DNA of 64,000 nt from Nissolia schottii (Eukaryota; Streptophyta; Magnoliopsida; Fabales; Fabaceae), in NCBI GenBank assembly GCA_003254905.1, contig QANU01015176.1, forward strand, positions 71,861-135,860. Direction: 5' to 3'. Under the pieces are notes generated by a model. The model saw only the letters and a program-made list of their open reading frames with translations, was not told the origin of the DNA and ran no database searches. The position numbers and the translations under genes are program-made. This document shows, one piece after another, positions 1 to 10,380 of the stretch (the stretch's first letter is position 1; the number at the start of each line of letters is the position of its first letter).

Positions 1-1287
1 AGGAATGAAAAGAAAGAAAGAAAGGAAAGATGAATGAGAAAGGGTGACGTCACGCCTAAGAAATGATGATGATATGATGATGATGTATGGGTCTCCACTT
101 GGTTGTGTCATAGGGCCAACCCCTCGCCCTCCCACTAGGTGGACGGTTATCTCTATTGATGATCGAAGACGGAACATTAGTTATCCGCGGTGGTTCGCAA
201 CCACTCAGGTTATAGCGCTGCCTGGTTGACATCAATCAGAGGACAGAAGCAGGTTGTAGATGTTTGGCCGCATCTACATGAGTGGGAAAGACTCGGCGTG
301 GCCCTGGTCCATTAGTTAGCTGGGAGCCGACGCGGCCTCGGTCCATTAGTTAGCCGAGAGCATGGAAAGCAGGATGCGTCCCGGTCCATTAGTTAGCCGG
401 CACGCATGAGAGAGTCTCAAAGTTAGCATGCATAAAGTATGAAATGAATGAATATGAAATGGTATGATGAATGAGTATGTAATGTATAAGTATATGATAA
501 TGTATATGAGCATGTGTATGAAGTAAATCCCGTCAAGAGAACGCTCGAGACGGTTATGTATGTACGCAAGAAAAGTTAACAAGCACGAGAACTTAGATAA
601 GCAAGACTAGTTCCCCAGTCACCTAGTAAAGTAGATAAAGCCGTTCGGGACTTTAGGCTAGATAATAATCAATAGGATGTTAGTATGCATGTTCACTTAG
701 AAACACCTGAGCGGCCCGGTTGGTAAGTGAGTTAAAAAGGAATTCCCCGACGCCAAGGTAAACCACTGAGGATGAATGTTCTCACCCCCACTCACTTATG
801 CTTCTAGGGGCAGACGTGAGCTGTGAGAAGCAACAAGAGGATCAAAAAAGAATGAAGGACAAACCATCGATGACGGACAGACAGATCTTCAAGGCTATGA
901 AGACAGGCTTAGCTAGTTGTACGATGGATGAACTTTTATTATGTATATGAATGACTATGGCATGTATATGTAACTCTATTATAATGTTATGTGATTTGTT
1001 GTATTCATCTGTGACGGACCATGTATTGATTATGTAATTGCTTAGACTAGGGATAATGAATATTCATAAGCCCATGGCTCTATCGTTTGTCTTATATATC
1101 TTGATTCACACATGGCTCATATTTCGTAAGTAAGCACTCAGTAGAAAAGTTTTAAACTGGTCCATATTTTCCTTAACTTAGTATTTTTGAAAAGAAATAA
1201 AGGACTATAAGTAATCCCACCAAATGATTAACAACCTAGTGAGCATTACGTACTACTCGAGGGTATGCAGTTAGCTAGGGTGTTACA
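1..1287 (+). mobile_element. LTR, gypsy family C (copy C1), 5' end outside window
   Basis: The segment ends in GCTAGGGTGTTACA, the same 3' terminus seen on the other family C LTRs of this window. The copy at 18611-20099 is its close reverse complement, including the GATGATGATG stretch near 65-85. Three imperfect direct repeats of about 45 bp built on GGTCCATTAGTTAGC lie at 305-400. No primer-binding site follows position 1287, so this is a solo LTR or a 3' LTR whose body lies outside the window. Orientation is inferred from comparison with the copy at 11438-15353, which is followed by a Met-tRNA primer site. Confidence 0.75.
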
Positions 1288-1599
1288 AAAATAGATCAGG
1301 CTTCTCCTCCCTCATTTGCGTCATTCACTTGCGTTGACAACAACTTGTGTTCCTCCATCCCATAACTGGTGCTTCTCCATCCTCCATCACACAGCTCGTT
1401 GTTTTTCCATCCTCCATTACGCGAGGCTCACCATCATCCATCACCATGCTTATCTCTTCCCTTCAACCAATGCTCATTTGATTGTGTTGGATATAACTAA
1501 ACATAGAGGTTAGTTGGCTCAAGGTGAATTTACAATTTTTGATTGTAGATTTGCATTTTCGTTCATAAGTGTTGTGGCTGTGAATGTATTCTTGCTGAT

Positions 1600-1962
1600 T
1601 GTGAATTTTGTTGAAACGATATCAGAGTGTTTGATTAATACTTACCAAAGATTTATTTATATGTATCTGAAAGGTTTGTTTAATCATATTAGAGTGTTTG
1701 TTTAATATGTATCGAAGGTTTGTTTATATGTACATGAATGTTCAACTTCTTACTGATTATGGATTTTGTTGAAATGATATCAGAGTATTTATTTAATACT
1801 TACCAAACGTTAGTTTATATGTACATGAAAGGTTTGTTTAATGATATAAGAATGTTTGTTTATATGTACCTGAAAGGGTTGTTTATCTGTATCTAAAAGG
1901 TTTGTTTACCTGTAGTTGAAATGTTTGTTTAATATTTATTCACAAGTTTGTTCATTCATTAA
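1600..1962 (+). repeat. GGTTTGTTTA motif array (E1 transposase side)
   Basis: Short copies of GGTTTGTTTA(T), usually preceded by GTACATGAAA or GTATCTGAAA, recur every 30-60 bp on +. They stop just before the FAR1-like coding fragment, as expected for an intron or 5' non-coding region. The same core on - fills 2290-3480. Confidence 0.6.
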
Positions 1963-1967
1963 CATGG

Positions 1968-2107
1968 CACAAATAACACGCAAGGTGATTCAATCAACTC
2001 GGATGATATGGTGCTTACGACTGAAATGTTGTTTGATTCGTTGGAACAAAAACAGAGAATTTTATGAAAAATATGCCAATAGAATTGTATTACGTGGAGT
2101 ATAAGGA
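1968..2107 (+). pseudogene. FAR1-type MULE transposase, N-terminal fragment
   Basis: Two + frames joined by a frameshift near 2057 read EMLFDSLEQKQ followed by EFYEKYANRI. This resembles the start of the FAR1 DNA-binding domain of FAR1/FHY3 and MULE (MURA) proteins, where FxSxEEAYEFYxxYAxxxGF is typical. The conserved zinc-binding residues downstream are not found. It lies at the left of E1 behind an array of short motifs, matching the position of the transposase gene in E2 if E1 is inverted. Decay is evident from the frameshift and the stop at about 2102. Identification rests on about 22 recognisable residues, so it is moderate. Confidence 0.45.
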
Positions 2108-2289
2108 CATCTAAGAAGGATGAGTCTGATGAAATAAACTATCAAATTTTAACACCCACTAGAAAGAAGGACATCTAGAAAGTATTGTTTTGGTTATTTG
2201 TAGAATTTTTTACATGCTTTTGGTTATACTTGTTTTGGTTATTTTGCAGCAGATTGAGAACTAGTTTAATCTTTTTTTTTGGGTATTTG

Positions 2290-3480
2290 GATATACGTTA
2301 CACATTTATGCAAACAATGTGTTAGCTTGAATATGAACAAACTTCTTCGCAATGAACAAAGCTAGAGACTAAGCATGAACAAACTTATGTATTGGTCATA
2401 AAAACTAATAATATGGTCATGAATGAACAAACTTATATATTCTCTATGAACAAAGTCATAGATCGAGCATGAACAAACTTTTGTGTTCTATATGAACAAA
2501 GCCATAGATTGATCATAAACAAATTGCTGCATTGTTTATGAAAACTAATAATATGGTCATGAAAGAACAAACTCTTGTATTCTCAATGAAACCCATAGAT
2601 TGAGTATGAATAAACCCATAAACTGAGTATGAACAAACTCATGTATTCTCTATGAAACCGATAGATTGAATATGAACAAACCCCTGTATTGTTTATGGAA
2701 ATTAATTAATGGTCACGAATGAACAAACTCCTGTATTCTATATGAACAAAGCCATAAATCGAGCATGAACAAACTCTTGTATTCTCTATGAACAAAGCCA
2801 TAGGCTGATCATGAACAAACCCCCTATATTTTATATGAACAAAGTCATAAGCTGAGCATAAACAAACTCCTTTATTATATATGAACAATGTCATAGATTG
2901 ATCATGAACAAACTCCTGTATTGGTTATTTAAACTAATAATATGGTAATGAATGAAGCAACCTGTCAGCAAAATCAAATGACTAGGAAACAAACTTCTAC
3001 ATTATATATAAACAAACTAATAATCTGGTCATCACTATTTAGTCCAAGCTACTAAACATATACATTCGTGATAAACAAATCTAGTCATAGACTAATAAAC
3101 TACCTAGCTAGAGAATATACATTTATGATAAACAAAGCTATATGAGAGGAATATCAGTTGGTCTTGTTTGTGTCTTTGGGGCTTTGGTCTTCTTTGAGGC
3201 TTTGGTCTTCTTAGTATTCTTGGCTTCCTACGTTAGCAGATTTACATTGTAACTAAACATACTTGACCACATAGATTCAAACCTGGATTATGTGAACAAA
3301 CTTGACCACATAGAACAAACTAACAATTGGGGGTTAAAACATTGTGAACAAACTTTTGTCATTATCGTGAACAAACTTGCACAAATACTTGAACAAACAC
3401 TACAACACAAATCAAACAAACATATACAAATTTTTAAAAAAAAATGCAATTCGAGAAATAAACAAAACACCAAATCAAAC
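2290..3480 (-). repeat. GTTTGTTCAT motif array (E1, ULP1-gene side)
   Basis: On + this region reads as repeated ATGAACAAACTC..TATATGAACAAAGCCATAGA; on - the unit is GTTTGTTCAT. Copies occur about every 30-50 bp for more than 1 kb, with variable spacers, so this is an interspersed motif array and not a simple tandem satellite. The motif differs by one base from the GTTTGTGCAT motif that fills the introns of E2. Chance ORFs on - here (for example 2706-2894) are by-products of the repetition. Confidence 0.7.
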
Positions 3481-3992
3481 TTGGATTTAACCCTTAAATA
3501 AACTGCCCCAAAACGTGTTTGTTTGAAAAGCGAACAAATGAAGAGTTCCAATTAATGAAAAATCAATCCCTAAAATAGAACCCTAAAATAGAAACATATT
3601 CAATTCGCATTTGTTCTTACCTTACTTGCTTGGTGAGATTTGTAATCTATAATGTTCGCCGCCAATCAGTGCTACATCGATCTTTGGGGGCTGAGGGTTG
3701 TTCATTGTGGTCATTTGTATGGGAGGTGAGGATTTTCTTCGTTGTCTTCATGTGTGTGTGAGCTAAGTGTTTTTTGCGAAAGGAGGTGAGAGTTTTTCGC
3801 GAGGGAGCTGAGTGTTTTTGTGAGAAAGGCGCGTCGAGGTGAGAGAGTGGGGTGTGAGTCACACACTTTGAGGTGAGAGTGGGTAGGTTTGAGGTGTTTA
3901 GTAAAAATTGTGGGTTGGTGGTGGACTAATCCATATTTACTGGACTGGTGATTGTACACTAGTAAAAATTGTGGTGTACATGTAGCACCACT

Positions 3993-4550
3993 GAAAAAAA
4001 ATAGAAAAAATAAGAAAATAATTTTCATAGAAAGTTAGAAAAGTTTTGAACTATCTAGCATAATTTGTAATTTTCTTGAATTTTTATGGGTTGAGAGTGT
4101 AGAATTTTTTCATGCTAATTAATTAACAATATATCTAAATTAATCTCATATTTTAATATTTGGCTTTTCATGCATCTTTGTTTTGCATTTAATATAGATG
4201 TTCAATCGATCTCATTTGTCCTTTTGCAATTTAAAATCTCAAGTCGCATAAGGCATCCATACAAAAGAAATTCTAGGTCTCTTTGCATGCAACTTGCCAA
4301 GAGATGCTTCTTTTTCAAACACGTCATACATGTATAGTCCTATCTTTACTTTCTTATTATTTTCAGCAAATTTAGAAGAAAAAAAATCTATATATGAAGA
4401 AAAGTATAAAACCGAAATATTCTATTTATGGTGCATAGATAAACTCACACAGAAAGACACACACATGTATATATTGGAATGCATTTCACCCAATTCTATA
4501 TAATTAAATATCCAACCACATACACTGTATATATACTCTCTAGCTACTAA
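3993..4550 (+). promoter_or_regulatory. Upstream region of the FT-like gene
   Basis: Only about 558 bp separate the right end of E1 from the FT start codon. A CCAAT element lies at 4490-4494 and a TATATAA box at 4497-4503, about 50 bp before the ATG, which would give a short 5' leader. A second TATA-like run (GTATATATAC) is at 4525-4534. FT genes are commonly controlled through a proximal CCAAT/CO-responsive promoter and a distal enhancer; any distal block would now lie beyond E1. The assignment of individual boxes is inference. Confidence 0.4.
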
Positions 4551-6393
4551 ATGCCTCCTAGATCAACGGACCCTCTTGTTCTTGGACGTGTAATAGGAGA
4601 TGTTGTGGATCCCTTTACAAGTTCTGTCTCTATGAGGATTGTTTATGGCAATAACTCTGAAGTTCTCAACTGTTGTGATTTCAGACCCTCACAAATCATC
4701 AACCAACCAAGAGTTGATGTTGGTGGTGATTACTTCAGCAACCTTTACACTCTGGTAATTTATATACATGTATATGCTCAATGCCATAATTAAGTTATAT
4801 TTCTTCGTTTTGACTTTGAAAATCTTCATCTATGTATTATCCCCCTCGGGTGTGAAAATAAGTCGGACAACTTGTTTGAAGCTTTAGACTTAGCCTGCAT
4901 TAAGCCTACCTCGACATGAATTTTTAAGGTAGGTCTAGGTTAAAAAAAAAGTCTTTTTAACCAAAAAAAAGTTAGGCTATAGACTATAAAAAAAATATTA
5001 AACACGACACGTTGGCCTATTTATACCACACTACAATATTATTATGATTATTATTTAAATTATATTAAAAGGCTTTTTGGCCTATTTAAGAAGTCAACCT
5101 ATTTAGAAGCATTTTGTCTTATTTAAGAGATATTTTTTTTGACCTATTTAAAGACTTTATTATCAAATAGGTCTTTAAAAAGGTTAGACTATAAGTTTTA
5201 AAAAATGTCTATGTCAAATAGGTGTGGTTTGGACCGCATATTTAAAATATAGACCATGTTCATTTTCACTCGCCAAAGCTAGTCTAGCCTATTTTCACTC
5301 CTATCTCCATGCAAGAGCTCTTTTAATTTGATTTGACTTGTGTGAAGAACGTTAGACCAGTGCTTGGGCATAGAAACTCTAATACCACATGAAGAACTAT
5401 CTCTCATAAAAACTTTAGTTGTTGAATAGAAACAATCGAATGCCTTTATATCTTAACAATTTATAATACGTTGTTGAGTTATGTTTATTGCATGAACTAT
5501 ATGCCATATACGCAGATCATGGTGGACCCGGATGCACCTAGCCCTAGTCACCCGAACACGAGGGAGTATTTGCATTGGTAAGTATATATCATGTCAAAAA
5601 TCACCTCTTCCAAAAGCTTAAGTTATTAAATAGATACAATTAAATGATTTTACATGTTTATTACATAAATTTAATTTACGTAAAGTTTATATGGAAAATG
5701 TTTTGTTTGGTAAATATATAAAATTAATTGAAATATAACTTTTGCTCTTCAACGTCAATGATGCGTAGGTTGGTAATCAATATTCCAGCAACAACAGGGG
5801 CAAGCTTCGGTACGCACATAACTTTTATAGGATAAATATATCATTAGAGTAGTGGTATTAAAAAGTAAAGACATATTGTCACTCATCTTACAACAAATCA
5901 TGGGGTTCATTTTTGACATATAACCCCATAATATGTTGTGAGAAGAATAACAAAGTGTTTACACCTTCCAAGTAATCCAAATAACATTTTTTATATCATT
6001 AGGTGGTTGATATTTTGAAATCATGATAGAGAAGAGAAATACTCGCATGGTTCTTGACTACATTTTAATGCATGATTCAAGAACATCATGAACCATTGTT
6101 TTCTTAAATTTATACATATTTATTTATTAATTAATGGTACATATATTACTATATATTAAATAGGGCAAGAGATTGTGAGCTATGAAAATCCACCACCAAC
6201 AATCTCAGGGATTCATCGTATTGTTTTTCTGTTGTTTCGTCAAATGGGAAGACAAGTAATACTTGCTCCAAGATGGCGCGATAATTTCCACACACGAGAT
6301 TTTGCTGAGGCCTATCATCTCGGATTGCCTGTTGCTGCTCTTTATTTCAATTGTCAACGTGAAAGTGGTTGGGGTGGGAGGAGGTTGTCGTAA
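4551..6393 (+). CDS. FLOWERING LOCUS T-like PEBP protein (four exons, 178 aa)
   Basis: FT proteins are mobile florigens that bind 14-3-3 and FD bZIP proteins at the shoot apex; some paralogues repress flowering. Exons are 4551-4754, 5516-5577, 5769-5809 and 6164-6393, with GT-AG introns of 761, 191 and 354 bp. The 62- and 41-bp middle exons match the canonical FT structure. Exon 1 starts [20 protein letters not shown]. The ligand-pocket motifs DPDAP (72-76) and GIHR (118-121) are intact. Tyr86 (REYLHW) is the FT-type residue at the FT/TFL1 switch. Unusual points: the external loop reads LAPRWRDN where florigens have YAPGWRQN, Ser63 stands where Arg62 of Arabidopsis FT contacts 14-3-3, and one residue is inserted in [10 protein letters not shown]. 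The C-terminus is GGRRLS, near the usual GGRRL. The frame is open throughout, so the gene may be functional. Whether it activates or represses cannot be told from sequence. Confidence 0.93.
4846..5301. mobile_element. hAT-like MITE in FT intron 1
   Basis: The ends are imperfect inverted repeats: TCGGGTGTGAAAATAAGTCG on the left and GGAGTGAAAATAGGCTAGAC as the reverse complement of the right end. Short flanks TATCCCCC and TATCTCCA could be an eroded 8-bp target duplication, as hAT elements make. The interior is AT-rich with repeated GCCTATTTAAG-type pieces in both orientations. It contributes more than half of intron 1 and leaves the splice sites untouched. Confidence 0.6.
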
Positions 6394-6422
6394 TTTACTT
6401 AATGTCTTCGAACCAACCAAAC

Positions 6423-6428
6423 AATAAA
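6423..6428 (+). terminator. Putative polyadenylation signal of the FT-like gene
   Basis: AATAAA lies 30 bp after the stop codon (TAA at 6391-6393), inside an AT-rich 3' flank with further T-rich stretches. It is a reasonable near-upstream element for 3' processing, but plant signals are loose. Confidence 0.4.
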
Positions 6429-6776
6429 GTGCTTATACATCTTGAAACCTAAGCAAGATTAATAATGTGTACAATAATTATTGAAAGCCCCTTTAAAAGT
6501 TCGAACGAGCTTGTGGCTTCATTTGTTTGGTCCTATATATAGAAGTAGGATGAGATAGGTTTAGTGTATATGTGTCAAAGCCTCTTTAAATTTCAAAGTT
6601 AGCTAGCTAGCTCAATGATTTGTGTAGCTATAAATGGCTGTGCTATATATGTAATTACTTACGGATATGGTTCAGTTTTATATAATAATGTATATGCATG
6701 TTGATGAGGGTTGTGTGTGTCTGCGCAACTTTACTGCACATGTTAAACTTCGAAGTTAGCTTCGTTATTTTGCTAT

Positions 6777-7286
6777 GAGTTCTGCTACGCGTATCCTAAA
6801 AACATACATCATACATACACCTCATACTTATATACATAAAATTTGTGTTTTAACTTTTATAATGTTTGGGCATTTAATTAAATATAGTTGAGAATATCAT
6901 CTACAAGTTTGTAATGTTTGTGCACTCGTAAGAATAAAGTTTGTGCATTATTACATATAATGTTTGTGCATTTTTTTAAAAATAAAGTTTAGATTGTAAA
7001 ACACTCTGATGATTTTGTAATGTTTGTGCATTCATACGTGTAAAATTTATAAAGTTCAGATTGTATATAACTCTAAACTATATGTTTATAGTGTAGTTCA
7101 AATAAAGTTTGTGCACAAATGTATATAAAGTTTGTGCTTTAACGTCTGTACTGTTTATGTTTTAATGCTTTTAAGTTTGTACTCTATTTTAGAAAAATGT
7201 ATTATATACGTATAATAATCATTAATTACATAATTTAAATGACGTATGTATGAGTATGAAATTTGGATGTACTCATAAAATTTTTG
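6777..7286. mobile_element. Short MULE-derived MITE E3 with TTTGTGCA motifs
   Basis: The left end (CTGCTACGCGTATCCTAAAAACATACATCATACATACAC) resembles the left end of E2 at 45490. The right end (7243-7280) is an eroded inverted copy. Flanks TTTTGCTAT (6768-6776) and TTTTGCTGT (7287-7295) look like a 9-bp target duplication with one mismatch, the size made by MULEs. The interior has TTTGTGCATT-type motifs, at first on + (6850-7170), and no coding sequence. It sits about 380 bp downstream of the FT stop codon. Confidence 0.6.
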
Positions 7287-7295
7287 TTTTGCTGT

Positions 7296-8080
7296 ATATA
7301 AGGCTATGTGAATTGAGGCGCACTTTGATGCACGAGCTAAGTTTAGTGCATGATGCTTCTGTCAAAATATGGTGGACCATTTTCATTTAGTCACATTTCT
7401 AAAATAAAAATGTGGTTAAAAATATTTTTAAAATGTGACAAAATATTTTCTCAATTTTACCCTCATCCTACCCCATCTCTAACTACCCTCCACCCCCACC
7501 TACTTCTTTCTGCGTTGTTTCTAGCATCACAAAAAAGACAAAAATAATCAACTAATAAAAAATAAAGGAAAATAATTAATAATCCAATTTGTATATGACG
7601 TGTGTAAGAATAAGTAACCAACCACATCAAGATTTGGACTAAAGAAGAAATTTTAATCTTTTTAATTGGGAAAAAAAAAAAAACTAAGATCCATAACCAG
7701 ATCTACTTTCTACGAGCTTCAACGGCTAAGACATCAGGCTCTCATAAAAAAGAAAAGAAAAGAAAAGAAAAAACAGTCCCTGCGCTGTTGGAGAAAGACA
7801 GACTTAGATCTAGAGAATCAGGGGCACTACTGTGTTGCACATGCAGATGTGGTGGTGGTGGTGGTGGTTCATAGGAGCTTCGGACAGTGATGGGTGGCAG
7901 CGGAAGAGAGAAAATTGAACAAAGGAGAACGGGGGACGGGGGAGGGAAGAGTGAGAGAGTGGAGGTGTGAAGAGGTTTAATTAGATTTACTTTAATAACC
8001 TTCTAGACCACCATACACCATACCTTTATATCAAGCTGCATCAAACACTCTATGATGAGTGGTGCGTCAAAGCCAATGCC
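7296..8080. repeat. Unclassified AT-rich stretch, possible eroded MITE
   Basis: Left and right parts share partly inverted sequence: TTTGATGCA and ATGGTGGACC near 7325-7378, against GACCACCATACACCATACC and GCTGCATCAAA at 8005-8050. This suggests weak terminal inverted repeats. The interior has an AAAAG-rich run (7748-7772) and a (GGT)n run at 7848-7866. Small ORFs here look random. No gene was recognised. Confidence 0.25.
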
Positions 8081-8099
8081 ATTCAATTCTATGATATTA

Positions 8100-8125
8100 T
8101 ATTATTATTATTATTATTATCGTTA
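8100..8125. repeat. (ATT)n microsatellite
   Basis: A run of TTATTATTATTATTATT lies in AT-rich DNA, with no gene nearby. Confidence 0.8.
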
Positions 8126-8459
8126 TTTTTTATTATATTTCCGCTAAGAAGAGTTGAGCATAGCTCCTTTAACTTATTCCTTATATTAGACAAAGAAAGA
8201 TGTTACTTGAACAATTAGCACTCAACTTATTATTATTTCTTCTTTGGTATATAATTCTATTGGATTATCTTTGTCGGCTTGTGCTTTAAGCATCGACCAC
8301 TCTATAAACTAAGCCCATCGTAAAGGCAAATAGGCTTCGAATTTGCCCATTTTATAAAACAAAAACGCCCAAAAGACTCAAAACAATAAAAGCCCGATGG
8401 ACTCGATTGGGATGTCCATTCTAAAGGATCAGCATTTCGACCAAAAAGGATCAACAAAT

Positions 8460-9310
8460 GTTGACATACAAAATCAGCAAAAGAAAGGAAAAAGTATCAC
8501 CATTTATGGAAAATGTGTCATGTGTTTTCATCACACAAGTATATCAACGTAATAATAAGGTATCAACGTTTGTAGTAAAAAAAATGTACCAACATGTTAA
8601 TATTGTCATAATATGTTGATACATTTTTTTTGCAAATGTTAATATATTTTTAATATGTTGATATTTTTTGAAATGTCAATATATTTTTTACAAAATGTTG
8701 ATATCTTTTTTTATGATAGTGATACCCACGTGACGAGTGGATTTTGTGCACAAGTGGAAGAGTGAAAGTTGAGGAGAGAGTGTTTGACTTGATGAAGAGA
8801 ATGTATGATTTTGATGGAGCGAAAATGTATTTGAAATAACAACACTTGTTGATACACCGTAAATACGTGCAACTGTAGAGTCACCTTGTGAGAAATGAGC
8901 AAAAAGACAAAACAATTTTTTTTTTCAAAAGGAATCATTGATTGTTAAAAAATGTATGAACGGTTGTTAAGAAAAATATATAATACTTACTAAAAAATGG
9001 TATCAACAATATTATTTTTTAATATTCATAACATATTTTCTCTCCGTCAAATCACACAATCTCTTGTAATAAATATATTTCGATACTCGTATGTGGTAAA
9101 GATATGTTGATACATTTTTTTTTATAAATATTGATAGATTTTTTATTATATTGAAAAATCACGTGATATAAAGATGGAGTAGAGAGAATGAGAGCAAAAG
9201 AGAGAATGTGATTTGATTTGACCAAGATAACGTGTTTATATTAAATTTTTTATTATATTTTGTGGTTTTCATATAATGTCACTTATCAAGGGTATTTTTT
9301 ATTTAGGGCA
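8460..9310. repeat. TGTTGATA-rich repeat region
   Basis: The core TGTTGATA(T/C), in both orientations (TATCAACG near 8543-8570; TGTTGATAC near 8615, 8655, 8695, 9102), recurs through this segment with poly-T spacers. A moderately GC-richer patch at 8720-8935 separates two motif-rich flanks. This looks like a non-autonomous DNA element with subterminal motif repeats, but no convincing termini were found. The two short - strand ORFs here overlap in different frames and have no recognised similarity. Confidence 0.4.
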
Positions 9311-9699
9311 CACAAAAAATTTCTATTTAATATAAGGTGAATGACTTATTTGAGTAATTATATAATTGTCTAAGGATTACTTAAGACGTTTATTAGAAGT
9401 TCAATGACTAAATTGAAGATCTGGTGATGAGTAAATGTCGTTAACAGTGCTGTTGCGATACAAACTGACGGAAAGATGAACAGGGACAATAGACAATAAG
9501 TTCAGAGATCTAGGATGAATTTTTCTTTTTTTATTCAAAGATCTATATGGCCAATGCAAAAAAGTTCAATAACTTATACAATCATTCTCCCAAAACAAAA
9601 TTGAAAAACAGCAAACTACTAGCTTATTTTCCTCGGAGATTACACAATGTTGAACGGTCATTTAATTTATTGAATCAACATTAGTTCATCTTGAAATGG
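9311..9699. other. AT-rich DNA without recognised features
   Basis: No open frame of note, repeat structure or RNA gene was recognised between the TGTTGATA region and the satellite. Confidence 0.5.
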
Positions 9700-10380
9700 T
9701 AAGATATGGCATGTGAAAGATAGTGCAGAGTACATGTTATTAAAAATTATTTTTGAGCAAAAATATAATGTTATAAATTATAAAAATATCATTAATAAAA
9801 AGATTTGTTTTTAATGAAAAATATAAGGTTATAATTTATAAAAGGTGACCATTAATCTAAAAAAATTATTTTTAATGAAAAAGAGAAGACTATAGGCAAT
9901 AGAAAGTGCATATTATCTTCATATTTGAGCAAAAATATAAGGTTATAGTCCATGAAAAATGTCATTAATACAAAGGTTTGCTTTTATTGAAAATGAGAAG
10001 GCTACATTATTTGAAAGAAGATCATTAACCTAAAAAAATAATTTTTAATGAAAAGGATAACGCTATGCTATGGAAAGTGTATATTACAAAAAACCATTTT
10101 GGTGCAAAAATACAAGTTTATAACCTATGAAAAATTTCTATTAATAAAAATGTTTGCTTTTAATAGAAAAGACAAGGTTAACCTATGAAAGATGATCATT
10201 AGTCCAACAAAGTCATTTATAATAAAATAAAAAAAGATAAGGCTATAAGTTATACAGTGCATATTATCGAAAACCATTTTTGAGCAAAATCACAAGGCTA
10301 TACCTTATGAAAAATATCCATTAATAAAAATGTTTGCTTTTAATGAAAAAAAATGTTATAGCCTATAATAGATACTTATC
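9700..10380 (+). repeat. Satellite of about 180 bp period, left block
   Basis: The monomer contains in order: GTGCATATTA, CATTTTTGAGCAAAAATACAAGG, TTATAGCCTATGAAAAATG, TTTGCTTTTAATGAAAA, and TCATTAATCCAAAAAAGTCATTTTTAATG. Landmark GTGCATATTA-like sites fall at about 9722, 9906, 10078 and 10257, so spacing is 170-185 bp. Monomers are diverged. The array is cut by the MITE at 10381, continues to 11437, and resumes at about 25325 beyond the retrotransposon nest. Confidence 0.8.

Larger units (their letters stand above)
1288..3992 (-). mobile_element. MULE-like element E1, internally deleted and decayed
   Basis: The right end, read on -, is GTGGTGCTACATGTACACC, matching the left end of E2 at 45490 (CAGTCCTGCTACACGTACACC). 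The left part (1300-2110, + strand) holds a leader, a motif-rich intron-like stretch and a FAR1-type transposase fragment. The right part (2290-3950, - strand) holds a leader-like region, a splice-donor-like CAAGCAAG/TAAGGT near 3625, and an array of GTTTGTTCAT motifs. This is the E2 layout in opposite orientation with most coding sequence lost. The left terminus appears replaced by the LTR ending at 1287. Relation to E2 rests on the shared end, shared protein type and motif similarity; no target duplication was found. Confidence 0.6.

Noticed and set aside
2706..2894. Repetitive - strand ORF in E1 (FVHIEYRS-type repeats)
   Set aside because: It is created by the GTTTGTTCAT motif array, and repeats of different phase break it. 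No sign of a protein.
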